Origin: Bacteroidales bacterium
GTDB lineage: Bacteria; Bacteroidota; Bacteroidia; Bacteroidales; UBA12077
Length of the DNA stretch: 43,590 bases
Direction: 5' to 3'
Assembly: GCA_018334875.1 (NCBI GenBank)
Contig: JAGXLC010000004.1
Span: forward strand, 1-43,590
Positions 33,890-41,487 of this stretch are shown one piece after another. Below the pieces are notes generated by a model. The model had not been told where the DNA came from. It worked only from the letters and a program-made list of their open reading frames with translations, and did not search any database. The stretch's first letter is position 1; each line of letters starts with the position of its first letter. A program made the position numbers and the translations under genes.

Positions 33890-34915
33890 ATGAAGAATCT
33901 GATTATTTTATTAATTACCAGCGTTTTATTCGTACATCTTTCGTATGCACAATCTATAAATAATGAAACGAAAGCACAATTTAACAGGGCTGTAGATTTT
34001 ATTAACCGGAATGACACAGGAAAAGCCATTCTTGTTCTTGATTCTGTAATACAGAACGCCCCTCATTTTGGGAAAGCTTACCTGGAACGGGGGAAACTTT
34101 TGTTTATGGTGGACAGCATCGAAAAGGCCCGCCAGGATTTTACCCGGGCGCTTTTTATTAATGATGAAATGGGAGCAGCAAATTTTTACCTGGGATACAT
34201 CAATTATAAACACAACAGACCAGATTCGGCCATACGGGAGTTAACCATTGCTCTTGAAAAAAAATACAGAAATCCCGAAGTATATTATATAAGGGGGCTG
34301 GCCAATTACGATCTTGGAGTTTATAACAATGCCATCAGCAATTTCAACAATGCAATAGATTCCGATTATGATTTTGCTTATGCTTATAATGACCGGGGAA
34401 GTGCAAAAATGCATATCGGCGATTTTCAAGGAGCTATACAGGATTTTAAGCAAGCCGTTTCATATAATACCCAATTGGCCCTTGCTTATAATAATTTGGG
34501 TAATGCTCAGATTCAGGCCTCTGATTATACAAATGCCATTGAAAGTTTTTCCGGGGCAATCGATATGGATCCCAATTATTATAAAGCCTATATAAACAGA
34601 GGAAGGGTTAAAGCCATCCGGGAGAATTATGAAGGTGCCATTAGTGATCTGAAAAAGGCGATAAAAATACATCCTGGAGATGCAAAGGCCTATAATAATC
34701 TGGGCATAGTATATTTGAAGAAAACGGAATTTCAAAAGGCCATTCAACAGTTTAATAAGGCAATTGAGGAAAATGATTCACTCGGTGAAGCTTATCTGAA
34801 CAGGGGAATGGCCAGAGAAAACCTTGGTGATTTTGATCAGGCCTGCACAGATTGGCAGATGGCCAGGGAACTGGGGCTGGAAAAAGCCGATAAATATCTG
34901 GAAGACTGTAAATAA
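33890..34915 (+). CDS. Secreted tetratricopeptide-repeat protein
   Basis: A 341-residue exported protein with a signal peptide (1-20, cleavage near SYAQ) followed almost entirely by TPR repeats, about eight to nine of them, from residue 25 to the C-terminus. Recurrent motifs such as AYNNLGNAQIQASDYTNAIE and AYINRGRVKAIRENYEGAIS mark the helix pairs. There is no enzymatic domain. TPR proteins of this type scaffold envelope complexes in Bacteroidota. It is followed 11 bases later by a PorE-like OmpA protein that also has TPR repeats, so the two are co-transcribed and may act in the same periplasmic assembly. No lipobox is present. Confidence 0.9.
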   Translation: MKNLIILLITSVLFVHLSYAQSINNETKAQFNRAVDFINRNDTGKAILVLDSVIQNAPHFGKAYLERGKLLFMVDSIEKARQDFTRALFINDEMGAANFYLGYINYKHNRPDSAIRELTIALEKKYRNPEVYYIRGLANYDLGVYNNAISNFNNAIDSDYDFAYAYNDRGSAKMHIGDFQGAIQDFKQAVSYNTQLALAYNNLGNAQIQASDYTNAIESFSGAIDMDPNYYKAYINRGRVKAIRENYEGAISDLKKAIKIHPGDAKAYNNLGIVYLKKTEFQKAIQQFNKAIEENDSLGEAYLNRGMARENLGDFDQACTDWQMARELGLEKADKYLEDCK

Positions 34916-34926
34916 TTGATGGTTTA

Positions 34927-37020
34927 ATGAATTACATTTTTATGAAAAAAACGGGTATATTGCTTTTGTCTTTTGTGATTTTTTCCCATTTTATCTCTGT
35001 TCATGTTTATGCACAGCAGGACATAAGAATCAAAAGGAGAGCATTCAAAATTGAAGAAAAAGAAGGTTTCCGCTCTGCCTGGCAAAGCAGGAGAACAGGA
35101 GATAATTACTACGATGAAGGCAGAGGTCATTATGAAGAAGCGCTGGATGAATTTTTAAAGGCTTATGAATACAACTCCGATAATGCTGCCTTGAACTACA
35201 AGATCGGGGTTTGTCATTTTATGCTGCGGAATAATGAAAAAGCGATACAGTTCTTTAATGAAGCACTGGCTGAAGATGAAGAAGTAGCCAGTGATATATT
35301 TTATTTATTGGCCAGGGCCTATCATTATAATTATGATTTTCAGGATGCCATCCGGAATTATCAGCGTTGCCTTGATTCGGATATAATTGATGATTTGGAT
35401 CAGGAACGAAGTCAGATCAATGTATACATTCGTCAGTGCAACAATGCCAAAGACCTGGTGAAAGAACCGGTACGGGTAAATATCGACAATATGGGCGAGT
35501 CGATCAATTCACCCTATGATGATTATGGACCTGTTTTTCTGGGCGATTCCGTGCTTTATTTTACCTCAAGGCGCAAGCATGAAAAGAACAATGACAGGTG
35601 GCCGGGCGATAGCAAATATTACAGTAATATTTTTCGTTCGGACCGGCAGAATGAGCAATGGCAGGAGGCTGAGCTGGTTTCGGGCGATATCCTCTCCCGG
35701 CACAACAATGCCATAGTGGAAGTTACTTCTGATCCAAAAAGGATCTATGTTTACAGGGGGCATAAAGACAAAGGAGATATTTATTATTATGAGCACAATG
35801 GAAGAAGGTGGAGGGGCCCTAAAAATTTTTCCCGTTTGGTGAATACCAATGCTAAGGAAAGTTCGATGTGCATGACAAATGATGGCAATACCGTCTATTT
35901 TGTTTCTGAATTGGATGAGAATAATTTGGGAAAGAAAGATATATTCTATAGTGAAAAGAATGAGAACGGGAAATGGAGTTATCCCGTTAATTTAGGTTCA
36001 ACCATTAATACTTCCCTTAATGAAGAGGGGGTTTTTGTCAACAGCACAAATGACAAGCTCTATTTTAGTTCTGAGGGACATAACTCCATGGGAGGTTATG
36101 ATATTTTTGTGGCTGAGAGAGATGCCTCGGGTGACTGGCAGGAACCCGAAAATATTGGTTATCCTGTCAATACACCTTATGATGATGTGTTGTTCAGAAC
36201 GATTGAAGGCGAGGACAACAAAGGATATTATGCTACGGTGAGAGAAGAAGGTTTGGGAGGTAAAGATCTGTATGAGATTATATTTCTGGGAGAAGAGCGG
36301 GAATATGAGGCTTCTGTAGCCATCGATTTTATAGCCTGGAAAGAAAAGCCAGACAAGGAGCTTTTATACCGAACCCCTGAGAAGCTGGCGATCGATACCA
36401 CCATTTATCTCTCCGGTCGTATTATGGATACTGTCTCTGATCAGGGCATTCAAGCAAAGCTGGAGGTTATTGATAACCAGAAAAACCAAATTGTGGCCAC
36501 CCATCTTTCGGATACCAACGGAAGATATTACATCAGCCTTCCTGAACAAAAAAGATATGGAATCGATATATCTGCAGAAGACTACCTCTTCTTTGCCCGC
36601 ACTTTAAATTTTAACGAATTGGAAATGGTGAACGATACGATATATAAAGATTTTGTATTGGATAAAGTGGAAGTAGGCAAGAAAGTAGTGTTGGACAACA
36701 TTTATTTTGAAACCAATAGTGCAAAATTAAAATCCTCTTCATACCCTGAGCTGGAAAGAGTGGTTAAATTGATGAAGGATAACCCGGGCATTAAACTGGA
36801 AATTTCCGGCCATACAGACAATGTGGGTTCCTATCTGGCAAATAAAAAATTGTCTGAAAACAGAGCAGAGAGCGTGGTGGATTATTTGGTGGAACAGGGT
36901 ATAGATCAGTCTAGACTTTCCTATGAAGGCTACTCTTTCACACAGCCTGTGGCGCCCAATGATACTCCCGAAGGGAGACAAAAGAACAGAAGGGTGGAGT
37001 TTGAAGTAATGGAGAAATAA
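34927..37020 (+). CDS. PorE-like OmpA-family protein with TPR, beta-propeller and carboxypeptidase-regulatory domains
   Basis: A 697-residue exported protein. After a signal peptide (cleavage near VYAQ) come TPR-like helices (about 40-190), PD40/WD40-type propeller repeats (about 200-415; for example SSMCMTNDGNTVYFVSELDE), a carboxypeptidase-regulatory-like beta sandwich (about 490-560) and a C-terminal OmpA peptidoglycan-binding domain (about 585-697; ISGHTDNVGSYLANKKLSE). This order is that of PorE, the T9SS component that anchors the secretion ring to peptidoglycan, but Bacteroidota have many paralogues. It has no lipobox Cys, unlike PorE of Porphyromonas. An alternative ATG at 34942 would give a tidier signal peptide starting MKKTG. 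Confidence 0.88.
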   Translation: MNYIFMKKTGILLLSFVIFSHFISVHVYAQQDIRIKRRAFKIEEKEGFRSAWQSRRTGDNYYDEGRGHYEEALDEFLKAYEYNSDNAALNYKIGVCHFMLRNNEKAIQFFNEALAEDEEVASDIFYLLARAYHYNYDFQDAIRNYQRCLDSDIIDDLDQERSQINVYIRQCNNAKDLVKEPVRVNIDNMGESINSPYDDYGPVFLGDSVLYFTSRRKHEKNNDRWPGDSKYYSNIFRSDRQNEQWQEAELVSGDILSRHNNAIVEVTSDPKRIYVYRGHKDKGDIYYYEHNGRRWRGPKNFSRLVNTNAKESSMCMTNDGNTVYFVSELDENNLGKKDIFYSEKNENGKWSYPVNLGSTINTSLNEEGVFVNSTNDKLYFSSEGHNSMGGYDIFVAERDASGDWQEPENIGYPVNTPYDDVLFRTIEGEDNKGYYATVREEGLGGKDLYEIIFLGEEREYEASVAIDFIAWKEKPDKELLYRTPEKLAIDTTIYLSGRIMDTVSDQGIQAKLEVIDNQKNQIVATHLSDTNGRYYISLPEQKRYGIDISAEDYLFFARTLNFNELEMVNDTIYKDFVLDKVEVGKKVVLDNIYFETNSAKLKSSSYPELERVVKLMKDNPGIKLEISGHTDNVGSYLANKKLSENRAESVVDYLVEQGIDQSRLSYEGYSFTQPVAPNDTPEGRQKNRRVEFEVMEK

Positions 37021-37072
37021 AAACAGAAAAAGCCTTTGTTTGTTGTATATAAAAAATTCAATTGAAATTTTT

Positions 37073-37080
37073 TAGTTTTG
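37073..37080 (+). promoter_or_regulatory. Bacteroidota-type -7 box for gcvT
   Basis: TAGTTTTG matches TAnnTTTG and ends 29 bases before the gcvT ATG at 37110. TTTG boxes upstream (37035-37042) are further than the usual spacing, so only the -7 box supports the call. Confidence 0.45.
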
Positions 37081-37109
37081 TTTCCGGAACTAAATAACCA
37101 ATATTTCTG

Positions 37110-38204
37110 ATGATCATGAAAAATACGCCCCTTATAGAAAAACATAAAAAACTGGATGCCAGAATTGTGGAATTTGCAGGATTTAATATGCCTGTTGAAT
37201 ATTCGGGTATCAATGATGAGCATATAACGGTTCGCGAGAAAGTCGGGATTTTTGATGTTTCCCATATGGGAGAGTTCTGGATAATCGGACCTCAGGCTTA
37301 TGATCTGATACAAAAAGTATCAGCTAATGATGCAGCGAAATTGAAACCGGGGAAAGCACAATACAGTTGTTTGCCCAATGGCAAGGGGGGACTGGTTGAT
37401 GATTTTCTTATTTATCAATATGATGAACAGCAATATATGGTGGTGGTGAACGCAGCCAATATAAAAAAAGACTGGGATTGGTGGCAGAAGCAGAATACTA
37501 TGAACGCCACCCTGGAAGATGCTTCCGATAAAATGGCCCTGCTTGCCGTCCAGGGACCCAAAGCTCTGCCAACCCTTGAAAAGTTAACGGATGAGCCCCT
37601 GGCTGAAATGAAACCTTTTCGTTTTAAAGTAGGCAAACTGGCAGGTGTGGATGATGTGATCATTTCAGCGACAGGATATACGGGAGAACATGGTTTTGAA
37701 CTTTATACCTACAATGAGCATGTGGAGAAAATGTGGGAGGCTATTTTGGAGGCAGGCAAAGAATTCGGCATCAAGCCTGTTGGCTTGGGTGCCCGTGACA
37801 CGCTGAGGCTGGAAGCCGGCCTTTGTTTGTATGGGAATGATATCGATGAAAACACTTCACCTATAGAAGCAGGACTTGACTGGGTTGTTAAATTTAAAGA
37901 TTATAAGGATTTTATTGATAAAGATTATTTGTGGAAGCAAAAGCAGGAGGGCGTGAACAAAAAGCTGGTTGGGTTTATCCTGAAAGAAAAAGGTATACCA
38001 CGGCAGCATTATGAAATCCTGAATCATGAAAACGAAACCATTGGAGAGGTTACTTCCGGTACCATGTCGCCTATGCTTAGGAAAGGAATCGGTATGGGAT
38101 ATGTTCCGCCTGCCTATACGGAGTCCGGAACAGAGGTTTTCATCAAAGTGAGAAATAAAAAGCTTGCGGCGGAAGTGACGAGTGTGCCTATTTTTAAAAA
38201 ATAA
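37110..38204 (+). CDS. gcvT: Glycine cleavage system T protein (aminomethyltransferase)
   Basis: T protein of the glycine cleavage system. It takes the aminomethyl group from lipoylated H protein and transfers the methylene carbon to tetrahydrofolate, releasing ammonia. The 364-residue length is normal. Visible landmarks are the N-terminal EFAGFNMPVEYSG, the folate-binding region VFDVSHMGE-like FDVSHMGEFWI, SATGYTGEHGFELY, and GLGARDTLRLEAGLCLYGND with the catalytic Asp region. The start could also be ATG 37116. It is monocistronic here, with gcvH and gcvP elsewhere. It lies next to serine biosynthesis genes, consistent with one-carbon metabolism. Confidence 0.96.
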   Translation: MIMKNTPLIEKHKKLDARIVEFAGFNMPVEYSGINDEHITVREKVGIFDVSHMGEFWIIGPQAYDLIQKVSANDAAKLKPGKAQYSCLPNGKGGLVDDFLIYQYDEQQYMVVVNAANIKKDWDWWQKQNTMNATLEDASDKMALLAVQGPKALPTLEKLTDEPLAEMKPFRFKVGKLAGVDDVIISATGYTGEHGFELYTYNEHVEKMWEAILEAGKEFGIKPVGLGARDTLRLEAGLCLYGNDIDENTSPIEAGLDWVVKFKDYKDFIDKDYLWKQKQEGVNKKLVGFILKEKGIPRQHYEILNHENETIGEVTSGTMSPMLRKGIGMGYVPPAYTESGTEVFIKVRNKKLAAEVTSVPIFKK

Positions 38205-38208
38205 AAAG

Positions 38209-38231
38209 AATCAGTAAGCACGGAACTGATT
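38209..38231 (+). terminator. Weak hairpin after gcvT
   Basis: A 7-bp stem (38209-38215 with 38225-38231) with a 9-base loop, just after the gcvT stop. It is not followed by a clear U tract, so termination here is uncertain. Confidence 0.3.
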
Positions 38232-38261
38232 TGTAAACTTTTAAATTAACTGCCTGATAAA

Positions 38262-38282
38262 TTCTAAATTCTAAATGCTAAA
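38262..38282. repeat. Three tandem 7-bp units, reverse orientation
   Basis: Three heptamers, TTCTAAA twice and TGCTAAA once. They are the reverse complement of the TTTAGAA-type units at 38436-38491. Confidence 0.7.
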
Positions 38283-38291
38283 CAATATCAA

Positions 38292-38393
38292 ATGACCAAA
38301 AAAAAGAAATTTCAAAAAGAACAGATTTCCAATTCTGAGGAGGTACAGTATAAAAGAAAAAACCTTTTTAGAACAGACCCAATTATATTATAA
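38292..38393 (+). CDS. Possible 33-residue Lys-rich peptide
   Basis: An ATG-to-TAA frame of 33 codons starting MTKKKKFQKEQISNSEEVQY. It lies between the inverted heptamer arrays, is Lys-rich and has no ribosome-binding site. It is AT-driven and may be fortuitous; it is noted because it is the only open frame in the repeat-bracketed segment. Confidence 0.15.
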   Translation: MTKKKKFQKEQISNSEEVQYKRKNLFRTDPIIL

Positions 38394-38435
38394 TATTTAA
38401 ATTTGTTTTGGTATCTGGAAGCTACCGCTTTGAAT

Positions 38436-38491
38436 ATTAGAATTTAGAGTTTAGAATTTAGGATTTAGAGTTTAGAATTTAGAGTTTAAGG
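38436..38491. repeat. Heptanucleotide tandem repeat (TTTAGAA/TTTAGAG)
   Basis: Eight consecutive 7-bp units; six fit TTTAGRR, flanked by ATTAGAA and TTTAAGG. It ends 19 bases before the ComB-family ATG, so it lies in the leader or promoter of that gene. Such slipped-strand-prone tracts can vary in unit number. Inverted copies lie at 38262-38282. Confidence 0.9.
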
Positions 38492-38510
38492 AAAAAAAAG
38501 AAAGCGCCTG

Positions 38511-39257
38511 ATGGAAAGTCTTCAAAGCAAACTGGAAGTGGTCTTTTCGCCTGATTTGTTTAAGTATTATGAAAATCCCCGGGCCAATGTGGTAATAGTT
38601 GATATATTACGGGCCACTTCTGCCATTTGTACAGCTTTTCAGAATGGTGTATCTCAAATTATTCCTGTTCCCACAAGGGAAGAAGCCAGAAAATATAAGC
38701 AAAAGGGATATCTGGTTGCGGCCGAACGAGATGGACGTGTACTTGATTTTGCCGATTTTGGCAATTCCCCTTTTAACTTTACGTCCGAACGGATCGGAGG
38801 TAAAAATGTAGTGTACAGCACCACCAATGGCACAAAAGCCATACATAGTGCGCGTCATAACAATATGGTGGTTATTGCCTCCTTCCTGAATCTTTCAGCC
38901 GTGGCCGAATTGCTGATTGAACAGCAAAATGATGTGCTCATTCTTTGTGCCGGCTGGAAAGGAAAGTTTAGTCTGGAAGATACGGTATTTAGCGGAGCAC
39001 TGGCTGAAAAACTGCTCAATTCGGGCAAATTCCAAACCATCTGCGATTCTGTTACAGCTTCACTTGACCTTTGGAATCTCGCTAAAGTCGATATCATGAA
39101 ATATATAGACAAAGTTGCACAGCGTGAGAGATTGAGGAAATTAGGGCTGGATGATGTCCTGGAACATTGCCATACTGCCGACTCAACAAATCAAATCCCT
39201 GTTTTCCACAACGGGGTGATTGAAGAATACCGAAAATCCGTCAGCATTTCAAAATGA
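38511..39257 (+). CDS. ComB-family 2-phosphosulfolactate phosphatase-like protein
   Basis: A 248-residue protein of the ComB family. The founding enzyme in methanogens removes phosphate from 2-phosphosulfolactate in coenzyme M synthesis. Family landmarks are VVIVDILRATSAICTAF, the Glu-Arg motif in AAERDGRV, FGNSPFNF, STTNGTKAIHSA and LCAGWKGKFSLEDTVFSGAL. The family is widespread in bacteria that make no coenzyme M, including Bacteroidota, where its substrate is unsettled; sulfolactate or sulfonate metabolism is a possibility. It sits directly before serC and serA on the same strand, with an independent serC promoter between. The start has a purine-rich stretch upstream. Confidence 0.85.
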   Translation: MESLQSKLEVVFSPDLFKYYENPRANVVIVDILRATSAICTAFQNGVSQIIPVPTREEARKYKQKGYLVAAERDGRVLDFADFGNSPFNFTSERIGGKNVVYSTTNGTKAIHSARHNNMVVIASFLNLSAVAELLIEQQNDVLILCAGWKGKFSLEDTVFSGALAEKLLNSGKFQTICDSVTASLDLWNLAKVDIMKYIDKVAQRERLRKLGLDDVLEHCHTADSTNQIPVFHNGVIEEYRKSVSISK

Positions 39258-39332
39258 CATTCGTGTTTTATTAGATATCTGCAATAAATAGAAGCATTTG
39301 CAGAAACAGACCCCAGATTATTTTTGTTAATC

Positions 39333-39364
39333 ATTGGAATGTATGTTAAATTTATATACCTTTG
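39333..39364 (+). promoter_or_regulatory. Promoter of the serC-serA-DUF1015 operon
   Basis: TACCTTTG at 39357-39364 fits TAnnTTTG exactly. ATTG at 39333-39336, one base from TTTG, lies 20 bases upstream. The -7 box ends 54 bases before the serC ATG at 39419. Confidence 0.6.
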
Positions 39365-39418
39365 AAGTCCATTTAGGTATATGCCTGAATTTTATATAAT
39401 TTAAAAATTTTTTCAACT

Positions 39419-40492
39419 ATGAAAAAACACAACTTTTACGCAGGACCATCTATTATGCCTGATCACACTGTTGAGAAAACAGCCGAGGCAGTAAAGGATC
39501 TTGACGGAATTGGACTGTCGGTGATGGAAATATCACACAGGAGTAAGGAATTTGATGGAATTATTAAGGAAGCCCAGCAATTGTTCAAAGAATTGTTGGA
39601 TATTCCTGATGGTTACCATGTATTGTTTTTGGGTGGGGGAGCCAGCACTCAGTTTTTAATGGTCCCCTATAATCTGTTTAACAAGAAAGCCGCTTACCTC
39701 AATACGGGTAACTGGGCCAAGAAAGCCATTAAGGAAGGGAAATTCTTTGGTGAGGTTGATGTAGTCGCCTCTTCTGAAGATAAAAATTTTGCATACATCC
39801 CCAGGGATTATAATGTACCGGATGATGCAGATTATTTTCATATCACTTCCAACAATACCATTTACGGAACAGAAATTAAGGAAGATCTTGATGTGAACGT
39901 ACCACTTGTAGCGGATATGTCTTCGGATATTTTCAGCAGGCCGATAGATGTATCGAAATACGCGGTCATTTATGGAGGCGCCCAGAAGAACCTGGCACCT
40001 GCGGGTGTAACGTTTGTCATTGTTAAAGAAGACGTTTTGGGTAATGCAGGTCATGATATTCCTACAATTATGGATTATAAGACCCACATTGACAAAGAAT
40101 CATTATTCAATACGCCTCCTGTACTCCCGGTTTATTCAGCCCTTCAAACGCTCAAGTGGCTTAAAGGCAAGGGAGGAGTTGAAGGCATGAATAGAATAAA
40201 CAACGAGAAAGCCCAAAAACTCTACGACGAGATTGAAAGAAATAAACTGTTCAAGCCTACAGTGGAAAAAGAAGAAGATCGTTCCATTATGAATGTAACA
40301 TTCGTTATGAACGAGAATTATGCAGATCTTGAGAAAGAATTCCTGGAGTTTGCTACCGACAAAGACATGATTGGCATTAAAGGCCATCGTTCGGTAGGAG
40401 GATTCCGTGCTTCTATCTATAATGCATTACCCAAGGAGAGCGTAGATGCTTTAATTGATGTAATGAAGGAATTTGAAAAGAAGAAAGCATAA
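39419..40492 (+). CDS. serC: Phosphoserine aminotransferase
   Basis: PLP enzyme that converts 3-phosphohydroxypyruvate to phosphoserine with glutamate in serine synthesis. The 357-residue length is normal. Signatures: [10 protein letters not shown] at the N-terminus, [15 protein letters not shown], the PLP Lys190 in [11 protein letters not shown], and the C-terminal [18 protein letters not shown]. It heads an operon with serA (gap 59 bases, containing a hairpin) and a DUF1015 gene. A TACCTTTG promoter box precedes it. Confidence 0.97.
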   Translation: MKKHNFYAGPSIMPDHTVEKTAEAVKDLDGIGLSVMEISHRSKEFDGIIKEAQQLFKELLDIPDGYHVLFLGGGASTQFLMVPYNLFNKKAAYLNTGNWAKKAIKEGKFFGEVDVVASSEDKNFAYIPRDYNVPDDADYFHITSNNTIYGTEIKEDLDVNVPLVADMSSDIFSRPIDVSKYAVIYGGAQKNLAPAGVTFVIVKEDVLGNAGHDIPTIMDYKTHIDKESLFNTPPVLPVYSALQTLKWLKGKGGVEGMNRINNEKAQKLYDEIERNKLFKPTVEKEEDRSIMNVTFVMNENYADLEKEFLEFATDKDMIGIKGHRSVGGFRASIYNALPKESVDALIDVMKEFEKKKA

Positions 40493-40507
40493 TATTGTAG
40501 AATTCAG

Positions 40508-40533
40508 GTGGGCAGGAAACATTTCTTGCCCAC
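40508..40533 (+). terminator. Intercistronic hairpin between serC and serA
   Basis: The arms GTGGGCA (40508-40514) and TGCCCAC (40527-40533) pair perfectly and the stem extends inward with one G-U pair, followed by a short T run. It lies in a 59-base gap between co-directional genes, so it may attenuate transcription or end the serC transcript partly. Confidence 0.55.
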
Positions 40534-40551
40534 TTTTAAAAACATAAAATC

Positions 40552-41472
40552 ATGAAAAAATTATTAGTGGCTACAGAAAAACCATTCCACCCCAATGCAG
40601 TGGAAGGTATAAAGGATATTTGCTCAAAAGCAGGATATGATTTTCAACTGCTTGAAAAGTACAGTGATAAATCAGAATTGATTGAAGCCGTTAAAGATGC
40701 ACACGCTTTGATCGTCAGAAGTGATAAGGTAACCAAAGAGGTTATTGACGCCGGGGAAAATCTTGAGATCATTGTGCGCGGCGGTGCAGGATATGATAAT
40801 GTTGACCTGGATGCAGCCAGCGCCAAAAATATCGTAGTAATGAATACACCCGGTCAAAATTCCAATGCTGTTGCTGAACTGGCAATGGGCATGATGGTGT
40901 ACCATGCACGGAATCATTTTAATGGAAAAGCCGGGACAGAACTAAGAAATAAAACCCTCGGAATTCAAGCTTTTGGCAATGTAGGCCAGTTTATTGCCGA
41001 AATAGCCAAAGGATTTAACATGGATGTTTATGCTTATGATCCATTCATTGACGATTCCGAGATTAAGAAGCATGATGTAAAACCTCTTGGTTCTGCAGAA
41101 GCGCTTTACAAGACATGTCAGTATGTTTCACTTAACATCCCGGCCAATGACAAAACCAAAAAATCCATTGGCTATGATCTGATGAAGCTGATGCCGGCCA
41201 ATGCAGTGCTTGTGAATACGGCAAGAAAAGAGATCATCGATGAAGACGGCCTGCTGAAGATCATGGAAGCGCGCGATGATTTCCATTACATTTCTGATAT
41301 TGCGCCCGATTGCAAGGATACCTTCGAAGAAAAATATGAAGGCAGATTTTTCTTTACACCGAAAAAAATGGGTGCACAAACGGCTGAAGCCAATATTAAT
41401 GCAGGTATTGCAGCAGCCAATCAGATTAAAGACTTTTATGAAAAAGGCGATAAAACATTTCAGGTTAACTAA
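40552..41472 (+). CDS. serA: 3-Phosphoglycerate dehydrogenase, short type with Lys in place of catalytic His
   Basis: A D-isomer-specific 2-hydroxyacid dehydrogenase that oxidises 3-phosphoglycerate in the first step of serine synthesis. At 306 residues it has only the substrate and nucleotide domains and no ACT or regulatory domain. Catalytic Arg225 is in NTARKEIID. The usual catalytic His (TPH motif) is replaced by Lys271 in FFTPKKMGAQT. This matches the type III-K phosphoglycerate dehydrogenases described for Entamoeba and related Bacteroidota enzymes. The first Gly of the nucleotide motif is Ala140 (AFGNVG). The neighbours serC and DUF1015 support the serine pathway. It ends 15 bases before the next gene. 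Confidence 0.93.
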   Translation: MKKLLVATEKPFHPNAVEGIKDICSKAGYDFQLLEKYSDKSELIEAVKDAHALIVRSDKVTKEVIDAGENLEIIVRGGAGYDNVDLDAASAKNIVVMNTPGQNSNAVAELAMGMMVYHARNHFNGKAGTELRNKTLGIQAFGNVGQFIAEIAKGFNMDVYAYDPFIDDSEIKKHDVKPLGSAEALYKTCQYVSLNIPANDKTKKSIGYDLMKLMPANAVLVNTARKEIIDEDGLLKIMEARDDFHYISDIAPDCKDTFEEKYEGRFFFTPKKMGAQTAEANINAGIAAANQIKDFYEKGDKTFQVN

Positions 41473-41487
41473 AAAGCAAAACACGAT

